Positions 55,382 through 64,000 of a stretch of DNA of 64,000 bases are shown here, piece after piece. The notes under the pieces were generated by a model. That model ran no database searches. It was given only the letters and a program-made list of their open reading frames with translations, and was not told the DNA's origin. The stretch's first letter is position 1, and the number at the start of each line of letters is the position of its first letter. Made by a program: the position numbers and the translations under genes. This stretch comes from Spodoptera frugiperda (lineage: Eukaryota; Arthropoda; Insecta; Lepidoptera; Noctuidae). Location: the NCBI RefSeq assembly GCF_023101765.2, contig NC_064216.1, positions 9,923,545-9,987,544 on the forward strand, given 5' to 3'.

Positions 55382-56921
55382 CCATCATCAACCATCGTTT
55401 TACCAATGTTTCAAATTCAGCGCTATCTTAGTTTAATACAACTGCAAAAGCACCTCTCTACAATGATAATATTTAGATCGTTCTTTTTCATATAAAGCAC
55501 TATCTACCTATAGGTAAGTATATACCTATCTTTGCAATGTTGATTTTATTACGCGAGCGGCTGGAACGCATTCCATACAGGCAAAATAATTGTACCTATC
55601 TGCCAGACTATAGAACGTAACAACACTTTAATTATGCTTTTGTGATCATTTTAATCAACCTTTTTGAGGAAAAACAGCCAATGTTAGTTGTAAAATTACC
55701 TACTTTTAGCTGTGTCTTTGGTAAATATCGCATACATGATACAAGTAAATTCTCAGTTGCGTGATACTTGTAGTGTTTATCTAATAACTGTAATACCTAA
55801 AGTGGAAGAGTTCGGATAATGTAATAATACCTTCCCGCCTCCCGACACGAGTCAAATACAGATTAACCAAGGCATAAAGGCCTCAGGCTTACCTCTGAGC
55901 ATGGTGGCACAACTTTACCACAATAAAACTACAAGCCATTGGCAAACCGATCTACTACGAGTAAATAACTTTTAATATTTTTAGTCCAAACAAATGATAA
56001 AGTATGTGGCCTTGAAAATCTAAAAACATGCACTTATAGCTTTTACTAAGAAAAATGTACTGACCTGTAGGTTTTCAAAGGAACTTTGAAACAACTAAAT
56101 AGTCACTTAGTTACAAACTTTAAAATGCATTACAATTTTTAGAATATGTATGTATGTATGGCTATAAATAGAAAAATAAACCTTTGTAAAGTTGCCATAC
56201 ATAAGAAACATTTTTTTTTAATAAATAGCTTATTCTTACAACTGTGTCAATTGAACAGTGTTATACACACTTTTTATTATTAAATTTTGTTGCTTGTATC
56301 ATAATAAAATTCTGCTCACTCTTGCTATTCCAATTAACTTTAGACATTGGCAGAATAGTCGACATTGGCTCTAATTGCCATAAAAAAAACTTATTCTAAG
56401 TATGTATATGTCAAATATAACTATATAAGATCAGATTATGAATTGAACTCCCTTTCTAGGTTTCTTAAAAAAGGCGTAAATACTAAATTCTTTCAAGCTC
56501 GGCAATGTACATAAACCTTTCTGATGTAAACGCTCACGCTCACCATCAGACAGCCCGGAAGCTTTGTTTCTTCTGTTAAAAATTCTAATAACAATGTAGG
56601 TATCCTATTTCTTTCCTATTCTAATTCAATGTTGAAATCAAAGGCGGAAATAAAATAATGTTTTTAATCATGCCGTTGTCGCTGGCAGTACCTAGTTTTT
56701 AGCAGTTGGCAATACTGAATTAAATCTGTCATCTGTCATAATCACTTCTGAGTTCTGTCAATTCCAGTTGTTTGGTTGGTGTCGACTCGTTTTGTGATTG
56801 TATCTAGCAAAATCTATGTTATAGGAATGTTCCTTTGATAAGTTAGAATAATTGTAGGAAAATATAGCCAATTTATATAATTAAAGTTATTCAGGCAAGT
56901 GCTGTTTTATAAAAATGAACC

Positions 56922-59457
56922 ATGGTGAATGTTATGAAAGGCGTTCTCGTCGAATGGTATGTAAACAAAACAAAGGTACAGAATATATTGTATTTAATTC
57001 GAATAATACTAATATTTTCTAGTATTTGCAGTCTTAAATCTTAGTCAATAAGTCTATTAGTTACACAACAAGCAATGAAATTATTCAGAAATAGTAATAT
57101 ATATTTTTGTAAAGAGGTTAGAGTACATAGCATTTTGGTCAAATCAATAGTTTATATTTCAATATAATCCAGATCCGCGGGGATGTTAAAACTCTGGTCG
57201 ATAACATCGTTTTCCATTTGAAAATTATTCTTAATGTAAGATTTCAGTATATAAATGTTTTCCGTCCATCTATTTGCAGCTGTTTTCAAGTCCTGAAATT
57301 GAACAATGTAGTAATATTCTAGAAACGAAACCCTGCTAGATATATTACAGTTACATAAATAGTAATTCAAAGCATATTTTTTACAATGGGCAGGAAATTA
57401 TGAAACATCAAAATAATAACTTCATTTAAAAAAAGGAAAGCCACCTTTTCTGAGTCAAGTAATATCTCTAAAACCTTAGTCTGAAAAATACTATGCTGGG
57501 AACCGCATCAAAATCAGTTCGGCTAAATGGCAGATAATCACACACATAAACATACATACATTCATACATTTATACATACAGATCAAACTAAAAACCTACT
57601 TTTTTTTAAGTCAGTTGAAAATGTCACGTTAGTCTGACTGAAGGTGCTCATTATGAATATAAATTATGAACTTCTTTCTAATTTTGTACCTGAGTTTCTT
57701 TTTTCAACTGAGCCATATATTCTGGATCGGAATCCCTGTACTTTTGCAATTCTTTTTTAAGTTTCTCTTCTTGTTTCTCAAGACATTCCAATTCTAAGAG
57801 AATTTTGGTCCTATCCTCACAATTTTCTCTTCCAACCTGTATAAAATATTCTTAAATCACACTAATATTATAAATGTCAAAGTTTGTTTTGATGTTTGTC
57901 TGTCAATTATGCTGAAACTACTGAACGGGTTTTAATGAAATTTTGTGAACAGAGAACGAAATTTGGTATGCAGACAGGGTATATAAGCTGACTAGGACGA
58001 TAGGTGATAGGATACTTTTTATCCCATGGGAATGCGGGCACAGCCACTGGCAACTACTGGAAACTAGTTAATAATAAATAATAATCACAGTTCCCACAAC
58101 AAACAAATAATCTTAGTTATATCATTTGTACTCAACAGCGTAGTTTGATGATGCTGTTTTATTTAATTTATTTCGTCATTAACATGTGTGTACATGTTTA
58201 TACACATAACAAATATTACGTTAGCTTACTAATAAATAATTTGAGATACATACAGATTCACTTGCAATCAGATCTTCAGTCTTTTTCAATTTCTTTGTGC
58301 ACTCATCCACTTCATTTTGTAAATCCTGCACTTTTCTCTTCTTTGCATTCTTTGCTTTGCTGAAATAAAGAAAATATGTCTCAACTATTAATTAAAATTG
58401 GGGTGTCTGTAATATTAGAATACATACACCCAAAACACATTTGTTACAATTTTTGTCTGTCTGTCTATTTGTTCCGGTTTATCTCTGAAATGATTGATAG
58501 TGAATTTGAAGAGACTCTTATTGCCAGGTAGCCGTTATACTAAGGAGTAACTTAGGCTACTTTTATTTAAGAAAATAATTAAAAGCCCCGTTAGAAGTAA
58601 TTATTCTACACGGGCAAAGTCATGGGCAACAACTAGTACAAAATAAAATAATTCTTAGGTAGTTATAGTCTTTAATTGTACACAAATTGTAGTAAACCTA
58701 CCTAGGAAATGACCAGAAATAGATGGAAGTGCCAATCTTCTCGGAGTCAACGAGATGGTCATCTACTAAGTTCTGGACTACCTCTTTCACTGATTGCATT
58801 GTGATACCTTTCTCTTTTGGTGCTATTTTCTCCAACTCCTATTAACAATATTAATTATGATCTTAGATTTTTTCCATAATAATTGTATAGCTTTATAATC
58901 ACAATAAATAAGTAACATTACCCCCTGCTATTGGTTGACTCCAAATAATATTTTGTATTTAAAAAATATTATTTTAGATGATTTTAAATAAATATATGGA
59001 GTAATGATACAAATACCTACCCCTACTTCTTACGGGACTTATATATAACACAAACGGTGAAACGTGGGTGTACATTGTATAGTGGCATTACATGGCATAA
59101 CATGCACCTCAGCCTACCCCTTCAGGGATAAAAGGTGTGACGATACTATAATAATACAAAGAATCATACCTTCAACTGAAAGAAGTCCTTACTGTTGTGG
59201 AATATCTCCAACATCCTGATCTTCTTCTCTTCAGCACTCAAACCTCGTTTCTTTGACATTTTGATTACAGTGATCCGGCTATGAAACAGTTCCTTCTTCA
59301 CCTGGACGAGACCTTAGCTCTAGGCAGGAAGTTTATCCTCCAAGACCTGGATGAAACACATCTGTTCATATCTGCAGACATAGTGGAAACTCTGCAAGCT
59401 CGCGTGGATGATTTGATGGACCAACTTAGTATACCAGTACATGACAAGGGAATGTAA
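56922..59457 (+). CDS. GTF2H5: General transcription factor IIH subunit 5 (TFB5/TTD-A), 73 aa in two exons
   Basis: Exon 1 (56922-56956) reads MVNVMKGVLVE plus TG. The donor GTATGT follows. Exon 2 (59271-59457) completes Cys and continues DPAMKQFLLHLDE and so on to TAA at 59455-59457. The start lies in an ACCATGG context. DPAMKQFLL, a central FILQDLDETHLF and a final VDDLMDQ match the TFB5 family, which is about 70 residues long. Known role: TFB5 binds the p52 subunit and stabilises TFIIH for transcription initiation and nucleotide excision repair in the nucleus. The 2.3-kb intron contains the whole antisense MND1 gene, whose ATG is 11 bases from the acceptor. The stop codon is two bases from the ZNHIT1 ATG, so the two ORFs probably share an mRNA. 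An upstream ATG at 56915 opens a short overlapping frame. Confidence 0.92.
57152..59259 (-). CDS. MND1: Meiotic nuclear division protein 1 homolog (206 aa, five exons), nested in the GTF2H5 intron
   Basis: Exons in transcription order: 59170-59259, 58702-58838, 58254-58359, 57690-57836 and 57152-57292, all with GT..AG junctions and matched phases, encoding 206 residues, the usual MND1 length. MSKKRGLSAEEKK, KEKGITMQSVKEVV and SIYFWSFPSK mark the N-terminal winged-helix region (~1-80). Residues ~80-165 are Lys/Glu-rich coiled coil. The C-terminus has AANRWTENIYILKSY. Known role: MND1 pairs with HOP2/PSMC3IP to stimulate RAD51/DMC1 strand invasion in meiosis. The ATG sits only 11 bases from the antisense GTF2H5 exon 2, so the 5' UTR or promoter must overlap GTF2H5/ZNHIT1 coding sequence. 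The introns hold dispersed repeats, but all exons are intact. Confidence 0.94.
57860..58065 (-). repeat. CTAGC-family repeat in MND1 intron 3
   Basis: ACTAATATTATAAATGTCAA to GCGGGCACAGCCACTGGCAA and ACTAGTTA, inside an intron within an intron. Confidence 0.5.
58445..58642 (-). repeat. CTAGC-family repeat in MND1 intron 2
   Basis: TGTCTGTCTGTCTATTTGTT to ACGGGCAAAGTCATGGGCAA and CAACTAGTA, matching 5465-5628. Confidence 0.5.
59028..59158 (+). mobile_element. SINE family A, 3' half in MND1 intron 1
   Basis: Contains the body end (AACACAAACGGTGAAACGTG) and the tail (CCTACCCCTTCAGGGATAAA). The head is absent. It lies within the MND1 intron, antisense to MND1, and so also within the GTF2H5 intron. 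Confidence 0.7.
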
Positions 59458-59462
59458 AGATG
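59455..59462 (+). promoter_or_regulatory. Dicistronic junction: GTF2H5 stop, two bases, ZNHIT1 start
   Basis: The bases read TAA AG ATG. The second ATG has A at -3 and G at +4. A short first ORF (73 codons) ending right before a strong ATG is the arrangement expected for termination-reinitiation or leaky scanning. The spacing is seen directly; the translational mechanism is inferred. Confidence 0.65.
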
Positions 59463-60552
59463 GCTACACACGGGAGAGGTAATAGGGAAACAGAGAGGAG
59501 GAAGATTCTAGACGATGCGGCTAGGAAACGCAGAGCTAGAAAAGCAGTCGAGGCCCTCGAGCAAGACAATTTCCATGAAGACCCACATGCTGACCTGGTT
59601 ATGTCGAAGAAGGTGCCGAAATTCGCAGAAACTAATGAGAAACCAACCAGAAAGAAGAAGACCAAAAGTGCTGAGTATTATAAAATGCGATTTCGGAAGA
59701 CGTTTGCGCAGTTAGTAGAGGAAGATGCGAGTTTTAGACCTGACCCGCCCAACTACCTATCTGCTCAAGTGCCACCTTCTAAGTAAGTAGAAATTGAATA
59801 TTATTAAAAGAAAACATCAAGAAAAAGTTATGCATTGTTGTTGTAAACTATAAGCCAGATTTTTTAATCAGGATTCAACTATCATAACCATATAACTCTA
59901 TCAAGAGGATCTAACGTCTTATGATACGTGATTAATGAAAAATAAATCGTTACCAAAACAATGATTAACACTTAAAGATTGTAAATAATAAATAATAATG
60001 TAAGTGTAATTTATGGAAGATAAAAAACATCTTGAACAACATTATTACAAACGGAATGAGCAGACGTATCACCTGATGGTAAGCAATTTCCGCCGCCCAT
60101 GGACACCCGAAACACCAGAGGTGTTACAAGTGCGTTACCGGCCTTTTGGGGGTTACGAAATTAAGGATTGTTGGGGAATTAAGTCTCCAGTAACCTTAAT
60201 TACACAACGAAATACAACGCAAGTGTTGTTTCACATCGGTTTTCTGTGAGGCCGTGGTATCACTCCAGTCGAGCCAGCCCATTCGTGCCGAAGCATGGCT
60301 CTCCCAAACTTAAACATGGTACCTACCCAAATGTTTCTTACATCGTGTAAAATGCAAAATATTAAGTGCTTATGTAAAATAAAATGTAAGTTAAATTAAA
60401 TCCATTTTGTTCTCAGATTTCCTGATCGACATTTCTGTGCTGTATGTGGTTTTCCATCGAATTACACTTGCATACCTTGTGGAGCACGCTACTGTTGCGT
60501 CCGCTGTTTGGGAACACACTTAGACACGAGATGCCTCAAATGGACAGCTTAA
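59460..60552 (+). CDS. ZNHIT1: Zinc finger HIT domain-containing protein 1 (152 aa, two exons)
   Basis: Exon 1 (59460-59782) and exon 2 (60417-60552) join AA with A to give Lys108. The length of 152 is close to the animal norm. The N-terminal half is basic (ARKRRARKAVEAL, RKKKTKSAEYYKMRF). The C-terminus is the HIT zinc finger with ligands C115, C118, C126, C129, C134, C138, H142 and C147. Known role: subunit of the SRCAP/SWR1 complex, which loads histone H2A.Z in the nucleus. The ATG is two bases after the GTF2H5 stop, in a good context (A at -3, G at +4). No separate promoter is evident, which suggests translation from a dicistronic message or a promoter hidden in GTF2H5 exon 2. The intron carries a family-C repeat (60050-60312). 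Confidence 0.94.
60050..60312 (-). repeat. Dispersed repeat family C in ZNHIT1 intron
   Basis: From AAACGGAATGAGCAGACGTA to CGAAGCATGGCTCTCCCAAA. It fills almost half of the ZNHIT1 intron and leaves the splice sites untouched. Confidence 0.68.
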
Positions 60553-60573
60553 TTCTTGCGGTTTAATAATTCA

Positions 60574-60583
60574 AATAAATAAA
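60574..60583 (+). promoter_or_regulatory. Poly(A) signals after ZNHIT1
   Basis: Two overlapping AATAAA hexamers begin about 20 bases after the ZNHIT1 stop. None is seen between GTF2H5 and ZNHIT1, which fits a common 3' end. Confidence 0.6.
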
Positions 60584-61181
60584 ATTTTCTAATTGCAAAG
60601 TTGTTTCGTTCAATTCGCACTTATTCTGTTTCCCGCCATAATCAAATTGTCTGTTTGTTTTTTTTTTCTTTACTAAGTTATTTGTTTATGGCATGTGTTT
60701 ATGGTTTGTAAGGAGGTTACAACTTTATGTGCATTTATTCATTAATGTATACTCTATTAATAACATAAAATAATAATCTTTGATGTAACTTTAAGTCAAA
60801 ATATAAAACTAGAATATTGAACTTTATTGTGAAAAGTTTTGTAATGTTATTATGCTCCTTTCATTTAACAACGCAATGCAGACAAAATTTGATCCCTACT
60901 TTATTGGTATGCTCTATAATAACGATATATTTATAAAATATTTTTAAGGAATGGCTAATACAAATACGTACAATTTTATAGCGTAACACGTCGTAAGCGC
61001 CACCTGTGAGGCATCTGTGAACGTGCATAAGCGCCATCTATGAGGCAATAGCTGTAACATCAACTTCTAGAATTTTTTAACTATTCTCCGCAAGATGTCG
61101 CTACTAGTTACATTATCCTTATTTTTTTAAAACTTTGTTATTTAATTTTGCAATATAATTATTTTTATGATAATTTAATTA

Positions 61182-61446
61182 TTGTCTTGTTAGTCGATTG
61201 TTCGCAAGTGCGACTGCCGAGCAAGGGGTCTCGGGTTCGATTACTAGGCATTTACGAAATTCTCTTAATTAAAAGCACGAAGGCTTGAATTGTGCCCAGT
61301 ATAATTATAGCGATAGACTCACCCCCTATTACACGGGACTTATAACACAAATGGTGAAAAGTGGGTGTATCTACATTGTACAGTGGCATTACGTGCCGTG
61401 ATATGCACCTCTGCCTATCCCTTCGGGGATAAAAGGCGTGACGTTA
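61182..61446 (+). mobile_element. SINE family A, diverged full-length copy
   Basis: Head and body are recognisable, with a deletion after box B. The tail is intact (CTTCGGGGATAAAAGGCGTG). Confidence 0.78.
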
Positions 61447-61734
61447 TGTATGTAGGTAATAAATTATTATTCTTATGAAAATGTGTATTTTGTCACATAG
61501 TATATGGCTACATTATTACAAAGAACCTACGATGGATTAGGGTAGGTAGGTAGGCAGAACCAATTGAAACTATAATCTGCAACCAGCCTGAGTGTGGAAG
61601 TGACTACGAGCTTCCTAGCTTTACCTACATAAGCTTTCCACGAATGTATGAATCACGAAAGTCATACGTACCTAATAAAATTACCGTTTATCAAGGCGTA
61701 CCTGCTGTTACCCGGCTATTAGTACCTGAGTGAG

Positions 61735-62018
61735 CAACGTCACGCCTTTTATCCCCGAAGGGGTAGGCAGAGGTGCTCATTACGACACGTAATGCCGCTA
61801 TACAATATACACCCACTTTTCACCATTGTGTTATAAGTCCTATGTAATAGGGGGTGAGCCTATTGCCATATACTGGACACAATTCCAGACTCCGTGCTAC
61901 TACTGAGAAATTTTCGAAAAACCGAAAACACCCCAGCATTACTTTGCCCGACCCGGGAATCGAACCCGAGACCTCTTGTTCGGCAGTCGCATTTGCGACC
62001 ACTCGACCAACGAGGCAG
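61735..62018 (-). mobile_element. SINE family A, full-length copy
   Basis: Complete inverted copy from the tail (CACGCCTTTTATCCCCGAAG) to the head (GACCACTCGACCAACGAGGC). Box B is intact as GGGAATCGAACCC on the + strand. Confidence 0.85.
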
Positions 62019-62149
62019 ACTCAGACAGAGGCAGTTCCTGAGTCTACTAGAAAATTCGCGGGAAGACTAACGATGGTAACTAAAACGTTGTGTACACGAT
62101 GGTAAACAATCGCTGCCACTCATGGACACTCACAACACCAAAGGAGTTT

Positions 62150-62462
62150 TTTTTTTTTATGAAATACGCCGGTAATCGATCTGACATATTACCTGATGGT
62201 AAGCAATCGCCGCCGCCCATGGACACTTGAAACACCAGAGGCGTTACAAGTGCGTTGCCGGCTTTTTGGGAGTTAGGAATTTAAGAGTTGTTTGGGAATC
62301 GGGAATTGGGAAGATTGGGAAGGGGTAATTGGGCCTCCGGTAACCTCACTCAAACAATGAAACACAACGCAAGCGTTATTTCACGTCGGTTTTCTGTAAG
62401 GCCGTGGTATCACTCCGGTCGAGCCGGCCCATTCGTGCCGAAGCATGGCTCTCCCACACTTT
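62150..62462 (-). repeat. Dispersed repeat family C (most complete copy)
   Basis: Begins with a T-run and ATGAAATACGCCGGTAATCG and ends GAAGCATGGCTCTCCCACAC. Confidence 0.7.
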
Positions 62463-63600
62463 ACAAGTTACCGTTACAGAGTATTTGAACATTGCGGATT
62501 GGGGAAATTTGGGAAGGGAAGAATTGATTTAGATAAATATGACACCAGTAGTTAACAAACGCATTCTAAGTAATCTGCCGACACTACATGGCCCTTTTAT
62601 ACGGGTACAGTCAAAACTGTTGTCCACAGTACCTTTACACAAGACCCCTAATCGCCGTTATCACAACATTGATACTATTTGCATGTAGAAGAGGAAGTAG
62701 GGTGGACCGTCACATCTGTCAGGGATACAACAGCGCCTATTATAAGCCCCAGGTGGTTAGGGGCGCGCGATATCATGGCACGTGCTTCAAAGTCAATATT
62801 AAGCGTCGGTATAAAAGTAACAGCCCTTATTGTCATTGCATTTTGTTGTAAATGCAATTTTGCGCTCTGTAGATGGCGCTGATGCAGTTTATGGTCTTGT
62901 TTGTCCTATTAATTTAGCTATCAATGATTGAATGTCCAATGGTTTTCACACTTAAAAATACTCTATTATAGATACAATAAGTCCTATAACTTATAGGTAG
63001 TTTTCATTAATCATACAGTGTGTTGTACCATGTTGAAATCAGCAGTAATTTTAGAACTACTAATTTTCTTATCCCAGCCAACTAGGATGTTTCATGTCAC
63101 ATTTTAAGACCCGGAATTGGACCTAGGTATTGATTGACCTAGCCTTTAGACTTTTATAACAGCATTAATTTGTTCCTGTTTAGTTTTTAGATTTTGTTTG
63201 TTCACTGTGAGAGTCTAAGTCTAAAAAGATTACCTTACCTAAGAGATTGTGTCATGTGCAACTCTCTCTCATTTCTGCCCCTAAATCGAAGCGAGAAAGA
63301 GCTATTAAATACTCGCTACTTGTCTAATATACTAGTGTAGTGCGAACAAGGCATAAGTTAGTTACTCTACTACTTTCCATATAGATATTTGGATGTCCGC
63401 TTCTAGACACCACCTCCCAACGGAGCAGTATTATCCTTTAGGCAATGTAGCCAAGTGCTAAGGGCGCCAGGTTACAAAAGCGTTTGCCCAACTAGCCATA
63501 GAGGCTCTCCAGAATTAATCTGCCTCTGCCTCCCAGTGCCTTCCTCAGTCTCATCTATCCACCTTGTCCTATGACGCTTACTGTAATGTATGGAAAATAT

Positions 63601-63852
63601 CGACGGTTAAAAGGAAATAGGGTATAAGCGACAAAAAATTAAATGTTCAGGAGAGCCGTTTAAACTCGTCGGTCGTCGAAAGAATACTAGGAAAATGTTT
63701 TTTTTTTTTGCTAGGGTATAAACGCCAAAAATGTCATCGTAGAGCCATGAGAGTAAGCGCATTCGAAAGAGCGGAAAATTTTACGTAGGATAGCATAATA
63801 AACTCATTTTTGACCAAAATGTCGCTTATACCCTATTTCCTTTTAACCGTCA
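63601..63852. mobile_element. MITE with perfect 32-bp terminal inverted repeats (252 bp)
   Basis: GACGGTTAAAAGGAAATAGG begins at 63602 and its 32-base arm is repeated without mismatch in inversion at 63820-63851. ATAT lies on both sides. An internal GGGTATAAACGCC echoes the terminal GGGTATAAGCGAC. Confidence 0.92.
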
Positions 63853-64000
63853 ATATGTGTATCCCTTAGTATTGGGATAATCACTTTTCTTTTCTTTCCA
63901 AACAGGTTTAAATAGGAAAATCAAACAAAATATTTAATTGTGTACTTCACTTTCTTTTATTTCCTTTTTTATGGCTAATTATATATTTGAATTTTATTAA

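Larger units (their letters stand above)
53544..56900. other. Intergenic stretch between the STAND gene and GTF2H5
   Basis: Contains two hairpins, CTAGC-family copies and one SINE-B. From 55382 to 56900 I see no repeat landmark or coding frame. It should contain the divergent promoters of the STAND gene and the GTF2H5 unit. Confidence 0.55.
56915..59273 (+). other. Short uORF overlapping the GTF2H5 start (14 codons)
   Basis: An ATG seven bases before the GTF2H5 ATG, in a different frame, reads 14 codons to the end of exon 1 (56915-56956). It stops at a TGA made by the first three bases of exon 2 (59271-59273). Both ATGs have A at -3. If ribosomes use the first ATG, GTF2H5 needs leaky scanning. 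The reading frame is seen directly; a regulatory effect is inference. Confidence 0.4.
60584..64000. other. Gene-free end of the window
   Basis: SINE-A (two copies), family C and a MITE are present. 62580-62880 is open in parts of several frames on both strands but has no recognisable motif, and 63340-63590 is likewise unassigned. Confidence 0.55.

Noticed and set aside
62588..62882. Short frames on both strands around 62.6-62.9 kb
   Set aside because: No domain motif, start context or splice signal could be found; left unassigned.

Overview
The window looks like nuclear DNA of a moth or butterfly, probably a moth. The genes are split by GT..AG introns. The intergenic DNA and introns are AT-rich and crowded with tRNA-derived SINEs, short inverted-repeat elements (MITEs) and non-LTR debris. 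The recognisable proteins are animal or insect ones. The order Lepidoptera is inferred from the repeat landscape; no species is assigned.

Layout. (1) 1-29060 holds no coding exon that I can support. It is a mosaic of transposon copies, hairpins and tandem repeats, and is either the long 5' intron of the next gene or intergenic DNA. (2) 29061-38909 (+) carries the last six coding exons (TM4 to the C-terminus) of a peptide G-protein-coupled receptor, best matched to the insect CCHamide receptor family. Its introns contain a dead reverse-transcriptase fragment, SINEs and other repeats. (3) 38910-45558 is repeat-rich intergenic DNA. (4) 45559-53517 (-) is one intronless ORF of 2652 codons: ankyrin repeats, a ~950-residue low-complexity linker made of degenerate ~68-residue repeats, a restriction-endonuclease-like (PD-(D/E)xK-type) motif set, a NACHT ATPase and a C-terminal ankyrin-like end. 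This STAND-type protein resembles bacterial antiviral nuclease-NTPases in domain logic and is the strongest candidate here for an undescribed system. (5) 56922-60552 is a very compact housekeeping cluster. GTF2H5 (TFIIH subunit 5) and ZNHIT1 lie on the + strand with only two bases between the stop of the first and the ATG of the second, which suggests a dicistronic mRNA. The whole five-exon meiotic gene MND1 lies antisense inside the single GTF2H5 intron. (6) 60584-64000 is repeats plus unassigned sequence, ending with a MITE that has perfect 32-bp termini.

How the parts relate. The receptor, the STAND gene and the GTF2H5/ZNHIT1/MND1 cluster have no evident shared pathway. Within the cluster, shared exons and promoter space imply coupled expression of a TFIIH subunit, a chromatin-remodeller (SRCAP/SWR1) subunit and a meiotic recombination factor. 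All functional statements are inferred from recognised family motifs; no search could be run.
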